Assembly (NCBI GenBank): GCA_934481345.1 | Contig: CAKSPF010000002.1 | Span: forward strand, 310,001 to 374,000 | Origin: an uncultured Clostridia bacterium | GTDB lineage: Bacteria; Bacillota; Clostridia; UMGS1810 | DNA length: 64,000 nucleotides | Direction: 5' to 3' | Shown here: piece after piece, positions 14,974-24,160 of the stretch | Position numbering within the stretch: the stretch's first letter is position 1 | Layout of the letters: each line of letters starts with the position of its first letter | Made by a program: the position numbers and the translations under genes | Notes under the pieces: model-generated | Told to the model about the DNA's origin: nothing | Database searches by the model: none | The model's input: the letters and a program-made list of their open reading frames with translations, nothing else

Positions 14974-15786
14974 GTGATTGATATAGCAAATTCAGATTTT
15001 ATTAATGAAATAAAAGATACGGCATCAAATATGTATCGCTTGGGTTGGAATGAGAGAAACGGCGGAAATATAAGCGTTTTGCTCAAGGATGAAGAAATCG
15101 CACCGTACCTTTCGCAACTTGAAGAAAAAAGGAAGTTGGAGCTTCCGCTGGTATTCAAAGAACTCGCCGGCAGGTATTTTGTGATAACCGGCACGGGCAG
15201 ATATTTCAAAAATATAAGCAAAGATCCCGAAACAAATCTTGGTATTATCAGAATATCAAATGATGGAACGTATGCGTCACTTCTTTGGGGATACAAAGCC
15301 GGCGGAACGTTTACAAGCGAGGTTGCAATGCATCTAAATGCTCATATACAGAGAATCAAAGCGGGCGATGACCAAAGAGCTGTTATTCATGCACACCCGG
15401 CAAATACGGTTTCTATGTCGCATATGCATAGCTGGGATGAAAAAGAGTTTACGCATACACTTTGGAGTATGATAACAGAATGTATTGTTATTTTCCCGGA
15501 GGGGGTTGCGGTTCTGCCATGGATGATCAGCAGTTCTAATGATATCGGAATAGAGTCGAGAAAAAAGTTCAAAGATTTTAAGATATTGATTTGGGCAATG
15601 CACGGAATCACGGCAGTCGGTTCATCGCTTGATGAGGTATTCGGATTGATTGAAACAGTTGAAAAAGCAGCGGAAATATATGTCAAAATATATGGAAAAA
15701 CAAACAGAGAGGGCATAGACAAAGCAATGTTGAGAGATGTTGTAAATGCATTTAACCTTAAAGTAAAAGAGGGATGGCTTGATTAA
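14974..15786 (+). CDS. rhaD: Rhamnulose-1-phosphate aldolase, class II
   Basis: A 270-residue class II aldolase. It starts at GTG 14974 behind GGGAG. Key features are the N-terminal phosphate-binding part (GWNERNGGNISVLL), the zinc motif HAHPANTV around residue 130 (HxH) and a further zinc histidine in WAMHGITAVG near residue 208. These match RhaD, which splits L-rhamnulose 1-phosphate into dihydroxyacetone phosphate and L-lactaldehyde in the cytoplasm. The RhaB-type kinase three genes on produces its substrate. The related L-fuculose-phosphate aldolase is smaller and less likely. No lactaldehyde dehydrogenase or reductase is encoded nearby. Confidence 0.85.
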   Translation: MIDIANSDFINEIKDTASNMYRLGWNERNGGNISVLLKDEEIAPYLSQLEEKRKLELPLVFKELAGRYFVITGTGRYFKNISKDPETNLGIIRISNDGTYASLLWGYKAGGTFTSEVAMHLNAHIQRIKAGDDQRAVIHAHPANTVSMSHMHSWDEKEFTHTLWSMITECIVIFPEGVAVLPWMISSSNDIGIESRKKFKDFKILIWAMHGITAVGSSLDEVFGLIETVEKAAEIYVKIYGKTNREGIDKAMLRDVVNAFNLKVKEGWLD

Positions 15787-15866
15787 TATACGAATGAATA
15801 GCTATAAAAAATATTATGGTATGTCTCAATAATAAAATTAAAATCGGATATGAGAGTGATGAGAAA

Positions 15867-16586
15867 ATGAAGGCTTATAAGAAAGCAATAACGTTTAGTT
15901 ATGATGATGGTGTACTGTATGATAACCGGCTTATTGAAATATTCAATAAATATGGTATAAAGGCAACTTTCAATATATGTACAGGTGATAGAGAAAGTGC
16001 TACCAAAGGATGGAGAACCGAAAACGGTACACTTGTAAAACGTAACGATTTTTCAAAAATCGAAAATATACGTATATATGACGGGCACGAGGTTGCATGT
16101 CATACGCGCAACCATCCGTGGATTAATACAGTAGACGATGACACGCTTGTGGAAGAAATTCTCGGAAATAAGCGTGATTTGGAAGAAATGTTTGGACGAG
16201 AAGTAATTGGAATGGCATATCCGTTTAATTTCTATGATGACAGAACCATCAAAATTCTCTCGGATAATAGATTCTTGTACGCCAGACAGGGCGGCGAAAC
16301 TCATTCTTTTGACATACAAAGTGATCTTTTGCGTTTTCACCCGACATGTTATCATCTTGACGAAGCACTTTTTGAGCTTGCGGATAAATTTTTGGTTATG
16401 AAGCCGGATACACTAAAGATTTTTTATATCTGGGGACACTCATATGAACTTGAAGATGTTGCCTATTGGGAAATAATGGAAGAATTTTGCAAAAAAATCA
16501 GCGGCAGGGATGATATTTTTTACGGGACAAACCGAGATGTATTTGAACTTCAACAGAAAGTCAGAGAAACAGAAGGAAGTGATTAA
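15867..16586 (+). CDS. Polysaccharide deacetylase (NodB-type)
   Basis: A 239-residue protein. I chose ATG 15867, giving the family start MKAYKKAITFSYDDGV; an upstream in-frame ATG at 15816 would add 17 residues. The NodB motifs are SYDDGV with D13-D14 (metal/base), HTRNH with H79 and H83 (metal), and AYPFNFYDD. A late WGHSYEL segment is typical of the C-terminal motif. It has no signal peptide, so it acts on an imported oligosaccharide or a cytoplasmic precursor. It lies inside the rhamnose operon between the aldolase and the kinase, suggesting removal of acetyl groups from rhamnose- or pectin-derived oligosaccharides; the exact substrate is unknown. Confidence 0.75.
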   Translation: MKAYKKAITFSYDDGVLYDNRLIEIFNKYGIKATFNICTGDRESATKGWRTENGTLVKRNDFSKIENIRIYDGHEVACHTRNHPWINTVDDDTLVEEILGNKRDLEEMFGREVIGMAYPFNFYDDRTIKILSDNRFLYARQGGETHSFDIQSDLLRFHPTCYHLDEALFELADKFLVMKPDTLKIFYIWGHSYELEDVAYWEIMEEFCKKISGRDDIFYGTNRDVFELQQKVRETEGSD

Positions 16587-17948
16587 GTGACATATTGTCT
16601 GGCAATAGATATAGGTGCATCAAGCGGCAGACATATTCTCGGCCGTATCGAAGATGGACAAATTGTTTATGAAGAAATCTATCGTTTTGATAACGGTTTT
16701 GAATTTTGTGACGGTTCTCTATGCTGGAACCTTGATAAGATTTTCGCAGAAGTTAAGGACGGAATAAGAAAATGTGCTGAGCTCGGTAAAATTCCGGAAA
16801 CAATCGCCATAGACACGTGGGGCGTGGATTATGTTCTGCTTGATAAGGATAAAAAAGTTCTTGCGCCCGTTATGTGTTACCGCGACAGCAGGACTGATGC
16901 AGTTGTCAGTGAGGCGGAGACAATCATACCTAAAAATATACTCTATGAACGTACGGGAATCCAGAGGATGAGTTTTAACACTGTGTACCAGCTGTATGCG
17001 GACAAATTGTCGGGAAAACTAGAAGAGGCAGAGTATTATTTGATGATACCGGATTATCTTTCATATCGTTTGACAGGTGTTATTAAAAATGAGTATACTA
17101 ATGCCACAACAACAGGAATGGTTAATGCCGTATCCCGGGAATGGGATCAGGTAATTGTAAGTAAACTTGGGTTCCCTAAACGGCTCTTCAGAAAACTGGA
17201 TTCTCCGATGACCGTTATAGGAAGTTTTAACAACGAAATGCGAGAGTATGCCGGATTTGACAGCACTGTTATATTTGCTGCAAGTCACGATACAGCGAGC
17301 GCAGTTGCGGCAACTCCTTTGAGTGCTGACGATCTGTATATATCGTCCGGCACGTGGAGCCTTATCGGTATGGAAAGCAAGACTCCGTTTATCAATAAGG
17401 TGACTCAAAAAGCAAACTTTACAAATGAGGGCGGAATAGAATATCGTTATCGTTTTTTAAAGAACTATATTGGTATGTGGTTTTTTCAAAACATTCGGCA
17501 GAATTTAAATTATACGCTTTCATATGACGAAATGATGTCTATGGCAATGGGATGCTCTGATTACAAATGCTTTGATGTAAATGACAAACTCTTTTCTGCA
17601 CCCGAAAATATGATAGACGCAATCAGAACCTACTTTAACGAGCCTGAGATGCAGCTTGAAAGCGTTATTGCCAGCGTGTACCATTCTCTTGCACAGTCAT
17701 ATAAAAATGCTGTTTTGGAAATTGAACGACTGACCGGGAAAACGGTCGGTGACATTCACATAGTTGGCGGCGGTTCAAAAGATAGCTATCTTAACGAGCT
17801 TACTGCAAGCTATACGGGAAAAAGAGTTATTGCCGGGCCGGTTGAGGCTACTGCGGCGGGAAATTTAATTTCTCAATTTATCTACCTGAAAAAATGCAAA
17901 AATTTGACAGAAGCAAGAACGCTCATTAAGAATTCGCTCGGTAAATGA
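16587..17948 (+). CDS. rhaB: Rhamnulokinase
   Basis: A 453-residue FGGY-type carbohydrate kinase. It starts at GTG 16587, one codon after the previous stop, with AGGAAG upstream. Clear features are the N-terminal IDIGASSGRHILGRI (Mg-ATP phosphate loop type), the IAIDTWGVDYVLLD segment (a motif typical of the rhamnulokinase group), SGTWSLIG in the middle and IHIVGGGSKDSYLNEL in the second half. It phosphorylates L-rhamnulose to L-rhamnulose 1-phosphate, the substrate of the aldolase at 14974. It ends the rhamnose operon; the next 154 bases contain no clear terminator. Confidence 0.9.
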   Translation: MTYCLAIDIGASSGRHILGRIEDGQIVYEEIYRFDNGFEFCDGSLCWNLDKIFAEVKDGIRKCAELGKIPETIAIDTWGVDYVLLDKDKKVLAPVMCYRDSRTDAVVSEAETIIPKNILYERTGIQRMSFNTVYQLYADKLSGKLEEAEYYLMIPDYLSYRLTGVIKNEYTNATTTGMVNAVSREWDQVIVSKLGFPKRLFRKLDSPMTVIGSFNNEMREYAGFDSTVIFAASHDTASAVAATPLSADDLYISSGTWSLIGMESKTPFINKVTQKANFTNEGGIEYRYRFLKNYIGMWFFQNIRQNLNYTLSYDEMMSMAMGCSDYKCFDVNDKLFSAPENMIDAIRTYFNEPEMQLESVIASVYHSLAQSYKNAVLEIERLTGKTVGDIHIVGGGSKDSYLNELTASYTGKRVIAGPVEATAAGNLISQFIYLKKCKNLTEARTLIKNSLGK

Positions 17949-18102
17949 TTGTGCTGTACACATTTGTAATTTTAAAAGGTATTAACTAAAATGTAGGGTT
18001 GAATAAAATCTGTATAACAAGGAATTTTCTGCTTGAAATTTCAAAACGCCGTGGATGAACATGTGATTTTGGGCAAAATATAATTATTTGGAGGAAAATA
18101 TA

Positions 18103-19740
18103 ATGAGTGTAGTATTAAAGAACAGCAAGCTTAGTAATTGTTATAAATCTCTTTCTGATGTTTATTTGAATAAAATTAACCCTGAGATTCATAAAAAAGC
18201 ATATATCGGAGCACACGAGGGATTATATGCAGAAATAGAATTTGCCGGCAAATTTCTTGATACATGTATAAGGTTTTATAAAGCGACAAGTAATGAGGAA
18301 TTTTTGAAAAGAGCTGAGTCGGTTGTAAGAAGTATTGTCCGAAATCAACACGAGGACGGATATTTGGGAGGACTTGTTTCTGAAAATGACTGGAAGGATT
18401 TTTCGGTTTGGAATCAGACATTTACGGTTTATGGCTTAGTGTCTTATTGCAAGGTTACCGGCGATGAAAAAGCGGCAGATGCAGCGGAAAAGTGCATAAA
18501 TAGAATAGCAGAGCATTATATGAGCGAAAAAGATGATATCTGCGAGGGATTAAATGATGGTTCCCAGAATTTAACAATATTAGTTGCTGCAACTGCATTG
18601 TATGACATAAGACCAACTGACAAAATAAAGAGTTTTATTATATATATAGCGGAGAAGATAAAAAAATCTGACAACAATTTCTTCTCGTTTGACAGTGTGT
18701 TGGATTTGAGAAGCAAAAAAGGAATAGAAAATTTTGTAATTCTTCTCGGAATAATAGCATACGGGGATATAACGGGCGACAATTCAGCGTATGACGCTTG
18801 CCGCAAGTATTGGAACGAACTTAATGAAAAGCAAATTCGTGAAACAGGTAATGGCTCAATACATGAACGTTGGAATGCTGACGGAAACAAACCAATGTTT
18901 ATTGACTATGAAAGACAGCCGAATGAAAACTGTGTGGCAGTTGGCTGGTTTGAATTAAGCCGGGCACTTTTTAACAGGTTTAAGGAAACCCGCTATGTGG
19001 ATGCTATGGAAAAGAATGTATATAACCATTTGCTTGGTTCTATGAATCCGGAGTGCAGCGATTTCGGATATTATCAGCCGAACTATGGCATTAAATATCT
19101 GGACTCAAATACCCACGCTATGTATATGTGTTGCAGATACCGTGGATATAGCGCAATCAGCCAAATTCCGTATTCGATATTTGATGAGGATGATAAGTAT
19201 ATTACGCCTATAATGTATACTGATTGTGAATATACATCCGATATTTCGATTAAGGAAACCACAAAATATCCGTATGACGGAAGAATATGTTTTGATATAA
19301 ACGGAAATACAGAAAAGAAATTACGGCTGCGTATTCCGAACTGGTGCAAGAATTTCAGCGTTGAAAGAAACGGAGAAGTTATAAATGAATTACCTTCCGA
19401 AGGATATATTTGCATCGATATATCGGATGGCGATAAGATAACTTTGGATTTGAAACCCGAGTTTGAGATAAACAGAGTAAAAATTAACGGCAAAAAATAT
19501 GCTTATATCACTTATGGATGTGTTCTCCTTGCGATTGATTCAAACCTAAATGAATGTATATATGATATAGATATATCCGATACCAACATAAAACAGGAAA
19601 CATTTGATAATTATCTTATAGGATGCAGTATAGACGGATATTTAAACGATAAAAGAATACGTGTTAATTTTGTGGATTATGCATCATCTGCAAAGGTAAA
19701 TATAGGCGATGAGTTTACCATATATGTTAATGAAAAGTAG
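18103..19740 (+). CDS. GH127-type beta-L-arabinofuranosidase (DUF1680 family)
   Basis: A 545-residue protein. The ATG at 18103 follows TTGGAGG. It is an alpha/alpha-toroid enzyme with features of GH127: ENC at 275-277 (matching the Glu-x-Cys of the zinc-cysteine site) and MCC with C343-C344. The four-ligand Zn site and the catalytic cysteine of HypBA1-type enzymes map to these residues. Other typical segments are QPNENCVAVGWFELSRALF and a C-terminal beta-domain with LRLRIPNWCK. No signal peptide, so it acts inside the cell on imported beta-L-arabinofuranosyl oligosaccharides. It follows the rhamnose operon, which fits pectin side chains (arabinose and rhamnose) as the target. Confidence 0.8.
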   Translation: MSVVLKNSKLSNCYKSLSDVYLNKINPEIHKKAYIGAHEGLYAEIEFAGKFLDTCIRFYKATSNEEFLKRAESVVRSIVRNQHEDGYLGGLVSENDWKDFSVWNQTFTVYGLVSYCKVTGDEKAADAAEKCINRIAEHYMSEKDDICEGLNDGSQNLTILVAATALYDIRPTDKIKSFIIYIAEKIKKSDNNFFSFDSVLDLRSKKGIENFVILLGIIAYGDITGDNSAYDACRKYWNELNEKQIRETGNGSIHERWNADGNKPMFIDYERQPNENCVAVGWFELSRALFNRFKETRYVDAMEKNVYNHLLGSMNPECSDFGYYQPNYGIKYLDSNTHAMYMCCRYRGYSAISQIPYSIFDEDDKYITPIMYTDCEYTSDISIKETTKYPYDGRICFDINGNTEKKLRLRIPNWCKNFSVERNGEVINELPSEGYICIDISDGDKITLDLKPEFEINRVKINGKKYAYITYGCVLLAIDSNLNECIYDIDISDTNIKQETFDNYLIGCSIDGYLNDKRIRVNFVDYASSAKVNIGDEFTIYVNEK

Positions 19741-19787
19741 GAATTTGATGTTTGATGCGTTTAGAAATGTATTCCATTTTAATAGTT

Positions 19788-19823
19788 GCGCACAAATTTT
19801 ATGCCGAGATAAGGTTTGTGCGC
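19788..19823 (+). other. Perfect 9-bp inverted repeat upstream of the sensory genes
   Basis: GCGCACAAA (19788-19796) and TTTGTGCGC (19815-19823) are perfect arms around 18 nt. No T-tract follows, so it is not a standard terminator. It lies 40 bp upstream of the GTG of the binding-protein gene and could be a regulator site or an mRNA stem in the leader. Confidence 0.6.
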
Positions 19824-19862
19824 CGATTTGAATATAATATTTGACGAAGTGGAGCAATTAAC

Positions 19863-21140
19863 GTGAAGATAATAAAAACAGTATGCACTTTTTTGTTTGT
19901 AATTACTTTTTTTTCAATTATTGTTCTTACAAATAATGTTATGAAAAGTAATAATGATTATGAATCGACCAAAAAAATTAAAACCAATGTAAGTATGGTT
20001 GTGCCAATCAGCGCAAACGGTTCTGAAATTAAATTTGGATATATGCTTGACGATAATTTCTGCGAAAATAACAACATATCCTTGCATATAAGATATATGG
20101 AATCAGACAAATATGTAGAAAAAGTAATGGTTGATTTATCAAACGGTGTTTACGATGATATTATCATAATGCCTGCGGACAACAGAAATACGGATTTGTT
20201 TAAGTATAACAAGTTCCTTGCACTTAATCGGGTAATTAAGCCCGAATTAATCAGCAAACTCAATATAGATAAAAGCTTTTTTGACAGTCTGACATATGAC
20301 GGTGAATTGTATGGCTTGCCGTATGATGTTAAAGCGGCATCGGTTTTTGTGAATAACGACATTTTGGAGTCGGCAGGATTGACATATCCTAAGAATATGG
20401 AAGAACTCAAAAATGCGGCATCTGTGCTTTCCAAAAAGAATATTCCGTTGTTTACTCTCAATTCAAACGGTGTGGGAAAGTATTTTTTTGATTATATAAT
20501 ATCAAATTGCACGGACGATGATGTCAGAAATATTACGTTCGAAAAATTTGATAAGATGTATAACAATTTAAAAGAACTGTATGAACTGGGGGCATTTGCA
20601 CCGGGATTTTCAGAAATGTCTGATTACGATTCCAAACAGCTTTTTCTCAATGGTTCTGCTGCAATGATTGTTGAGGACATTTCCTTTTGCAGAGAGGTCA
20701 ATTCCTTGAATAACTCATCATCAAAATTTGGTGAAAAAATATCAGTGGAATACTTTCCGGAAGATGTATATGACAGCACGAAAAAACTCATATATACTCT
20801 GGGTGATTATACAATGTTTTTTACAGATAAAATTGATTCTGATGAAAAAGCACGTTGCGTACAGACAATAATTAAGAAGTTGTATGATAAATCGGACGCT
20901 GAGGCATATTTTTCAGATTCGTTTACGATGAGCACAATAAAAGATATCAAACCAAACTCATATTTTAACAAACAAATGAAGGATTTCTTTTCGCTTATTG
21001 ACTCGTCTCAAATGTACATGCGACCGTTGGACAGCGATTACGGTAATGCGCTTTGGATGGATGAATTTATGTCGAAAATAGAGGCCGCACTGTCAGAAAG
21101 TAAGAATTCTCTTTGGCTTTGGGAGGAACTTAACCGATGA
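19863..21140 (+). CDS. Extracellular solute-binding protein (sensory type)
   Basis: A 425-residue protein starting at GTG 19863 (GGAG upstream). It has an N-terminal hydrophobic helix (about residues 7-26) without a lipobox cysteine, so it is probably membrane-anchored by the helix or secreted. The body has the fold pattern of family 1 sugar-binding proteins: YDGELYGLPYDVKAASVFVNN, followed by AGLTYPKNMEEL and SAAMIVED. It overlaps the histidine-kinase gene start (4 bp) and is followed by a response regulator, while the transport permeases lie 9 kb away with their own lipoprotein binding protein. I infer that it senses an extracellular sugar and presents it to the kinase. Confidence 0.75.
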   Translation: MKIIKTVCTFLFVITFFSIIVLTNNVMKSNNDYESTKKIKTNVSMVVPISANGSEIKFGYMLDDNFCENNNISLHIRYMESDKYVEKVMVDLSNGVYDDIIIMPADNRNTDLFKYNKFLALNRVIKPELISKLNIDKSFFDSLTYDGELYGLPYDVKAASVFVNNDILESAGLTYPKNMEELKNAASVLSKKNIPLFTLNSNGVGKYFFDYIISNCTDDDVRNITFEKFDKMYNNLKELYELGAFAPGFSEMSDYDSKQLFLNGSAAMIVEDISFCREVNSLNNSSSKFGEKISVEYFPEDVYDSTKKLIYTLGDYTMFFTDKIDSDEKARCVQTIIKKLYDKSDAEAYFSDSFTMSTIKDIKPNSYFNKQMKDFFSLIDSSQMYMRPLDSDYGNALWMDEFMSKIEAALSESKNSLWLWEELNR

Positions 21141-22867
21141 AAAAAAACGTGAAAGCTTTTGCCGAAACCGTAAAATCTTTTGTTTGCGACTCGGTATACA
21201 GAAAGATTATATGTTCTCATTTGTTAATTTCCATAGTCCCGCTTATTTTCTTTTCGATTTTCAGTATTGTTGTTATAAAAAATATAATTACCTATAATTC
21301 CGGGCTTTCAAACAATTTGTTTTTGAGTACAATGGAAACATCGATAATAAGCGAATTTAATTTGGTTGAAAATTTATCGAAAGAATTGTTGTATTCGCCC
21401 GAGGCAATAAATTATGTTAATCGTACCAATATTCATCAGAGTACGGATGAATTGCTTGGCGTTATGAACGCATATGTTTATTTTAATTCTTCGGTAAACA
21501 GCATAACCTATATAAATTCCGGCGGCGAATATATATCAACGTCGGATAGGGTGTTGAATTATTCTTCAATATTCGATGGGTTTGTGAGAAAAAGTCAAAA
21601 GACAAATGAACCGTTCTGGGAGGCAGAAGACAGTGTATACACAGGTGATATGTACTATGTTCGCAGGGTAAATAATCTGCTTTCGAAATATGACGGCACA
21701 TTAATATTTAATATAAACAACAAATTTATAAGCGATATAAACAAAAATACAGGTAACGGTTTTAAACATAATATACTTGTTTTTTTGGGAAATAAAATTA
21801 TATACAGCGATTGCGAAGATTTGTTATTCAACAAAAGAATCCTGTATGAGGATAAATACGGTTCTGTCAAGGATTATTCATACTTCGTTACAAACAGCGG
21901 CTTTTGCAACATGTCCGTGGTGACTATAATAAAGACATCTGATCTTTACAGAAAACTGTATTTGTGGATCATACTTGTAGTTTTAATTTTCGCAGCATTG
22001 GTATTTATAATATTTGCAGCATCACACAGACTCAGTGAATATATTGTCCGACCAATAAATGAGTGTGTTGAAGTCATTAATAAAAATAAAGGCGGAATGA
22101 GTGTCTATTTTAATATTAATACCCGTGATGAATTTTCCATAATGCAAAATGCATTTAATGATATGCTCAATAAACTTGAAACATATAGGGAACGGTGTAT
22201 TGAGGAGGTTGTACTAAATAAGGATGCAAGAATCAAGCTTTTGCAGTCTCAGATTACTCCTCACTTTCTTTTTAATACACTTGATATGATAAATTGGAGT
22301 GCAATTCTTTCGGGCAATAAAGAAATACCCAAAATGATAAAATCGCTTTCCAACATATTGAGTGTTCGTATGGGTAAAACGGAGGAAATCGTAAAACTGA
22401 CGGACGAGCTCGATTATTTTAATGATTATTGCACTGTAATAAATCTTCGCTTTGGCGATGATATACGTATAAGATGCGACACAGACAGCGAATACGATAA
22501 TGTCAGTGTTATTCCGATGATGCTAGTAACGGCTGTCGAAAATGCATTGATGCACGGAAAAGATCCTGATAAAAAACTAAGTATAAATATAGCTTTTTTG
22601 AGAGAAAACGATATTTTCAATATCTATGTGTATGATAACGGAAAGGGAATTGATGAAAATAAACTGAATGAGCTGAATAAATCGCTGGAAAATTCTTCGG
22701 ATGATGAACGGCAGAATTCAAAACGTTTGAGCGGTTTGAAAAACTTAAACAGAAGAATAAAACTGATGTTCGGACAAAAATACGGTATTACCGTTTATTC
22801 GGAAGAAGGCAAATATACAGAGGTGACAATATCGATTCCGTATATTGATTCGGATAAAATAATATGA
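21137..22867 (+). CDS. YesM-type sensor histidine kinase
   Basis: A 576-residue membrane kinase. Two transmembrane helices (about residues 25-47 and 275-297) flank an extracellular sensor domain of about 225 residues. A HAMP-like segment follows (RLSEYIVRPINECVEV). H376 in QSQITPHFLFNTLD is the phosphorylated histidine of the His_kinase (PF06580) subfamily, and VTAVENALMHG and VYDNGKGID are the ATPase N- and G-boxes. It starts 4 bp inside the end of the binding-protein gene, so the two are coupled. With the YesN-type regulator downstream it forms a sugar-sensing two-component system of the kind that controls pectin/hemicellulose loci in Firmicutes. Confidence 0.9.
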   Translation: MKKNVKAFAETVKSFVCDSVYRKIICSHLLISIVPLIFFSIFSIVVIKNIITYNSGLSNNLFLSTMETSIISEFNLVENLSKELLYSPEAINYVNRTNIHQSTDELLGVMNAYVYFNSSVNSITYINSGGEYISTSDRVLNYSSIFDGFVRKSQKTNEPFWEAEDSVYTGDMYYVRRVNNLLSKYDGTLIFNINNKFISDINKNTGNGFKHNILVFLGNKIIYSDCEDLLFNKRILYEDKYGSVKDYSYFVTNSGFCNMSVVTIIKTSDLYRKLYLWIILVVLIFAALVFIIFAASHRLSEYIVRPINECVEVINKNKGGMSVYFNINTRDEFSIMQNAFNDMLNKLETYRERCIEEVVLNKDARIKLLQSQITPHFLFNTLDMINWSAILSGNKEIPKMIKSLSNILSVRMGKTEEIVKLTDELDYFNDYCTVINLRFGDDIRIRCDTDSEYDNVSVIPMMLVTAVENALMHGKDPDKKLSINIAFLRENDIFNIYVYDNGKGIDENKLNELNKSLENSSDDERQNSKRLSGLKNLNRRIKLMFGQKYGITVYSEEGKYTEVTISIPYIDSDKII

Positions 22868-22900
22868 CTTCTAACAAACAAGCAATTGGAGGGATTTTGA

Positions 22901-23956
22901 TTGTATAAGGTTTTAATAGTTGAAGATGAGCACTATATAAGAAAAGGTATCCGAAAATATATATTGGATTCAGGTCTCGATTTGGAAATATGCTCAGAAG
23001 CTCCAAACGGTATGATTGGTTTTGAAGAAGCCATAAAATCAAAACCTGACATAATTATATGCGATATCAATATGCCTGCGATTAACGGGCTTGATATGAT
23101 TTCAAAAATTAAAATGTACCTTCCGGAAATTGTTTTTATTGTTTTATCCGGATATCGGGAATTTGATTATGCACAGAAAGCGATAAAACTTAATGTTTTT
23201 GATTATATTCTTAAACCGATTGATACCAATGAACTGAAAATGGCTCTTGTGAGGTCTGTAGAATATTTGAACTTAAACGATAACAGTAAAAATTCCGAAA
23301 ATAAAACAGACGATGAGGTATATACAAAAAGAAATCAATTGCTCGGTGCAGTAATGTCGGAAAGTCGGGAAAAGGTAATGGATATTTTCGAAGAGTATTT
23401 TGCGTTTGTATGCAACGGCTTAGATTTCGATGAACAGAGGAATGCAGAAATCGGTGCATTAATTATCGATTTGCAAGGCATATCACAAAGGTATGATGTT
23501 CACACGAATTTTATAAGTCAACCGATATTGAAAAATGAATTTGACGCCGACAGTTGGAAAAGTGTTTTGTGCGATATGCTGACACACCTTTCCGAGAGTT
23601 TCCGTGGACAGAATGCAAATGATAGTCTCATTTGTCATCGTATAACAGAATATATTTCCGAAAATTACAACAAAGATATAGGTTCCGATGAAGTTATATC
23701 AGCTGTAACACACCTCAGCAAAAATTATGTAAGCAGTATGTTTAAACGGTGTTGCGGAATGTCGATAGGGGAGTGTATTAATAAAACGAGAGTTATCAAT
23801 GCACAAAAACTGCTGTCCGAAACAAAACTATCTATTGAAAATATTGCTGCTAAATGCGGTTTTGTGAATCCAAAATACTTTTATGTTATTTTTCGCAAAA
23901 TTACGGGTGTCTCTCCCGGTGAATATCGAAAAATTCATTATAAAAGTAATACTTAA
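22901..23956 (+). CDS. YesN-type response regulator (receiver plus AraC HTH)
   Basis: A 351-residue protein starting at TTG 22901 behind TTGGAGGGA. The receiver domain covers residues 1-120, with E9-D10 (acidic pocket), D55 (phosphorylation site in ICDINMPA), and KPID near 105. The C-terminal AraC-type DNA-binding domain covers about residues 245-348, with VSSMFKRCCGMSIGECINK and NIAAKCGFVNPKYFYVIFRK as the two HTH segments. When phosphorylated by the YesM kinase it should activate the next, long glycan operon. A terminator follows immediately, ending the sensory operon. Confidence 0.9.
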   Translation: MYKVLIVEDEHYIRKGIRKYILDSGLDLEICSEAPNGMIGFEEAIKSKPDIIICDINMPAINGLDMISKIKMYLPEIVFIVLSGYREFDYAQKAIKLNVFDYILKPIDTNELKMALVRSVEYLNLNDNSKNSENKTDDEVYTKRNQLLGAVMSESREKVMDIFEEYFAFVCNGLDFDEQRNAEIGALIIDLQGISQRYDVHTNFISQPILKNEFDADSWKSVLCDMLTHLSESFRGQNANDSLICHRITEYISENYNKDIGSDEVISAVTHLSKNYVSSMFKRCCGMSIGECINKTRVINAQKLLSETKLSIENIAAKCGFVNPKYFYVIFRKITGVSPGEYRKIHYKSNT

Positions 23957-23970
23957 CAGATTTGTTTTAA

Positions 23971-24022
23971 ACAAAATCCGGCGATTGCAATATTGAAGCA
24001 ATGTACCGGATTTTGTTATTTT
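23971..24022 (+). terminator. Rho-independent terminator
   Basis: ACAAAATCCGG (23971-23981) and CCGGATTTTGT (24006-24016) pair perfectly over 11 bp; the interior also has ATTGC/GCAAT arms. A T-tract follows. It ends the sensory operon. Downstream, TATAAT at 24071-24076 is a possible -10 box of the next operon, but no convincing -35 box is visible. Confidence 0.85.
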
Positions 24023-24160
24023 TTGAACATTATTCGTAATTTTTAGGGTATCTGTAATATGAAAAAAATGATATAATTTTATTGTAGAAAAGACTTTAAT
24101 TTTTCAAACGTAAGGCATATTGGGTTCGAGTTCCGTATGCCCAAAGAAAGGAAAAGTAAC

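Noticed and set aside
19788..19823. Reading the GCGCACAAA inverted repeat as a terminator
   Set aside because: No T-tract follows and it lies close upstream of a gene; listed only as an inverted repeat.
24114..24141. A tRNA-like T-arm motif (GGTTCGAGTTCC) upstream of the GH30 gene
   Set aside because: Only the T-loop-like part fits; acceptor and anticodon arms are missing. The GGCATA/TATGCC pairing makes a simple hairpin, so I do not call a tRNA or a tRNA attachment remnant.
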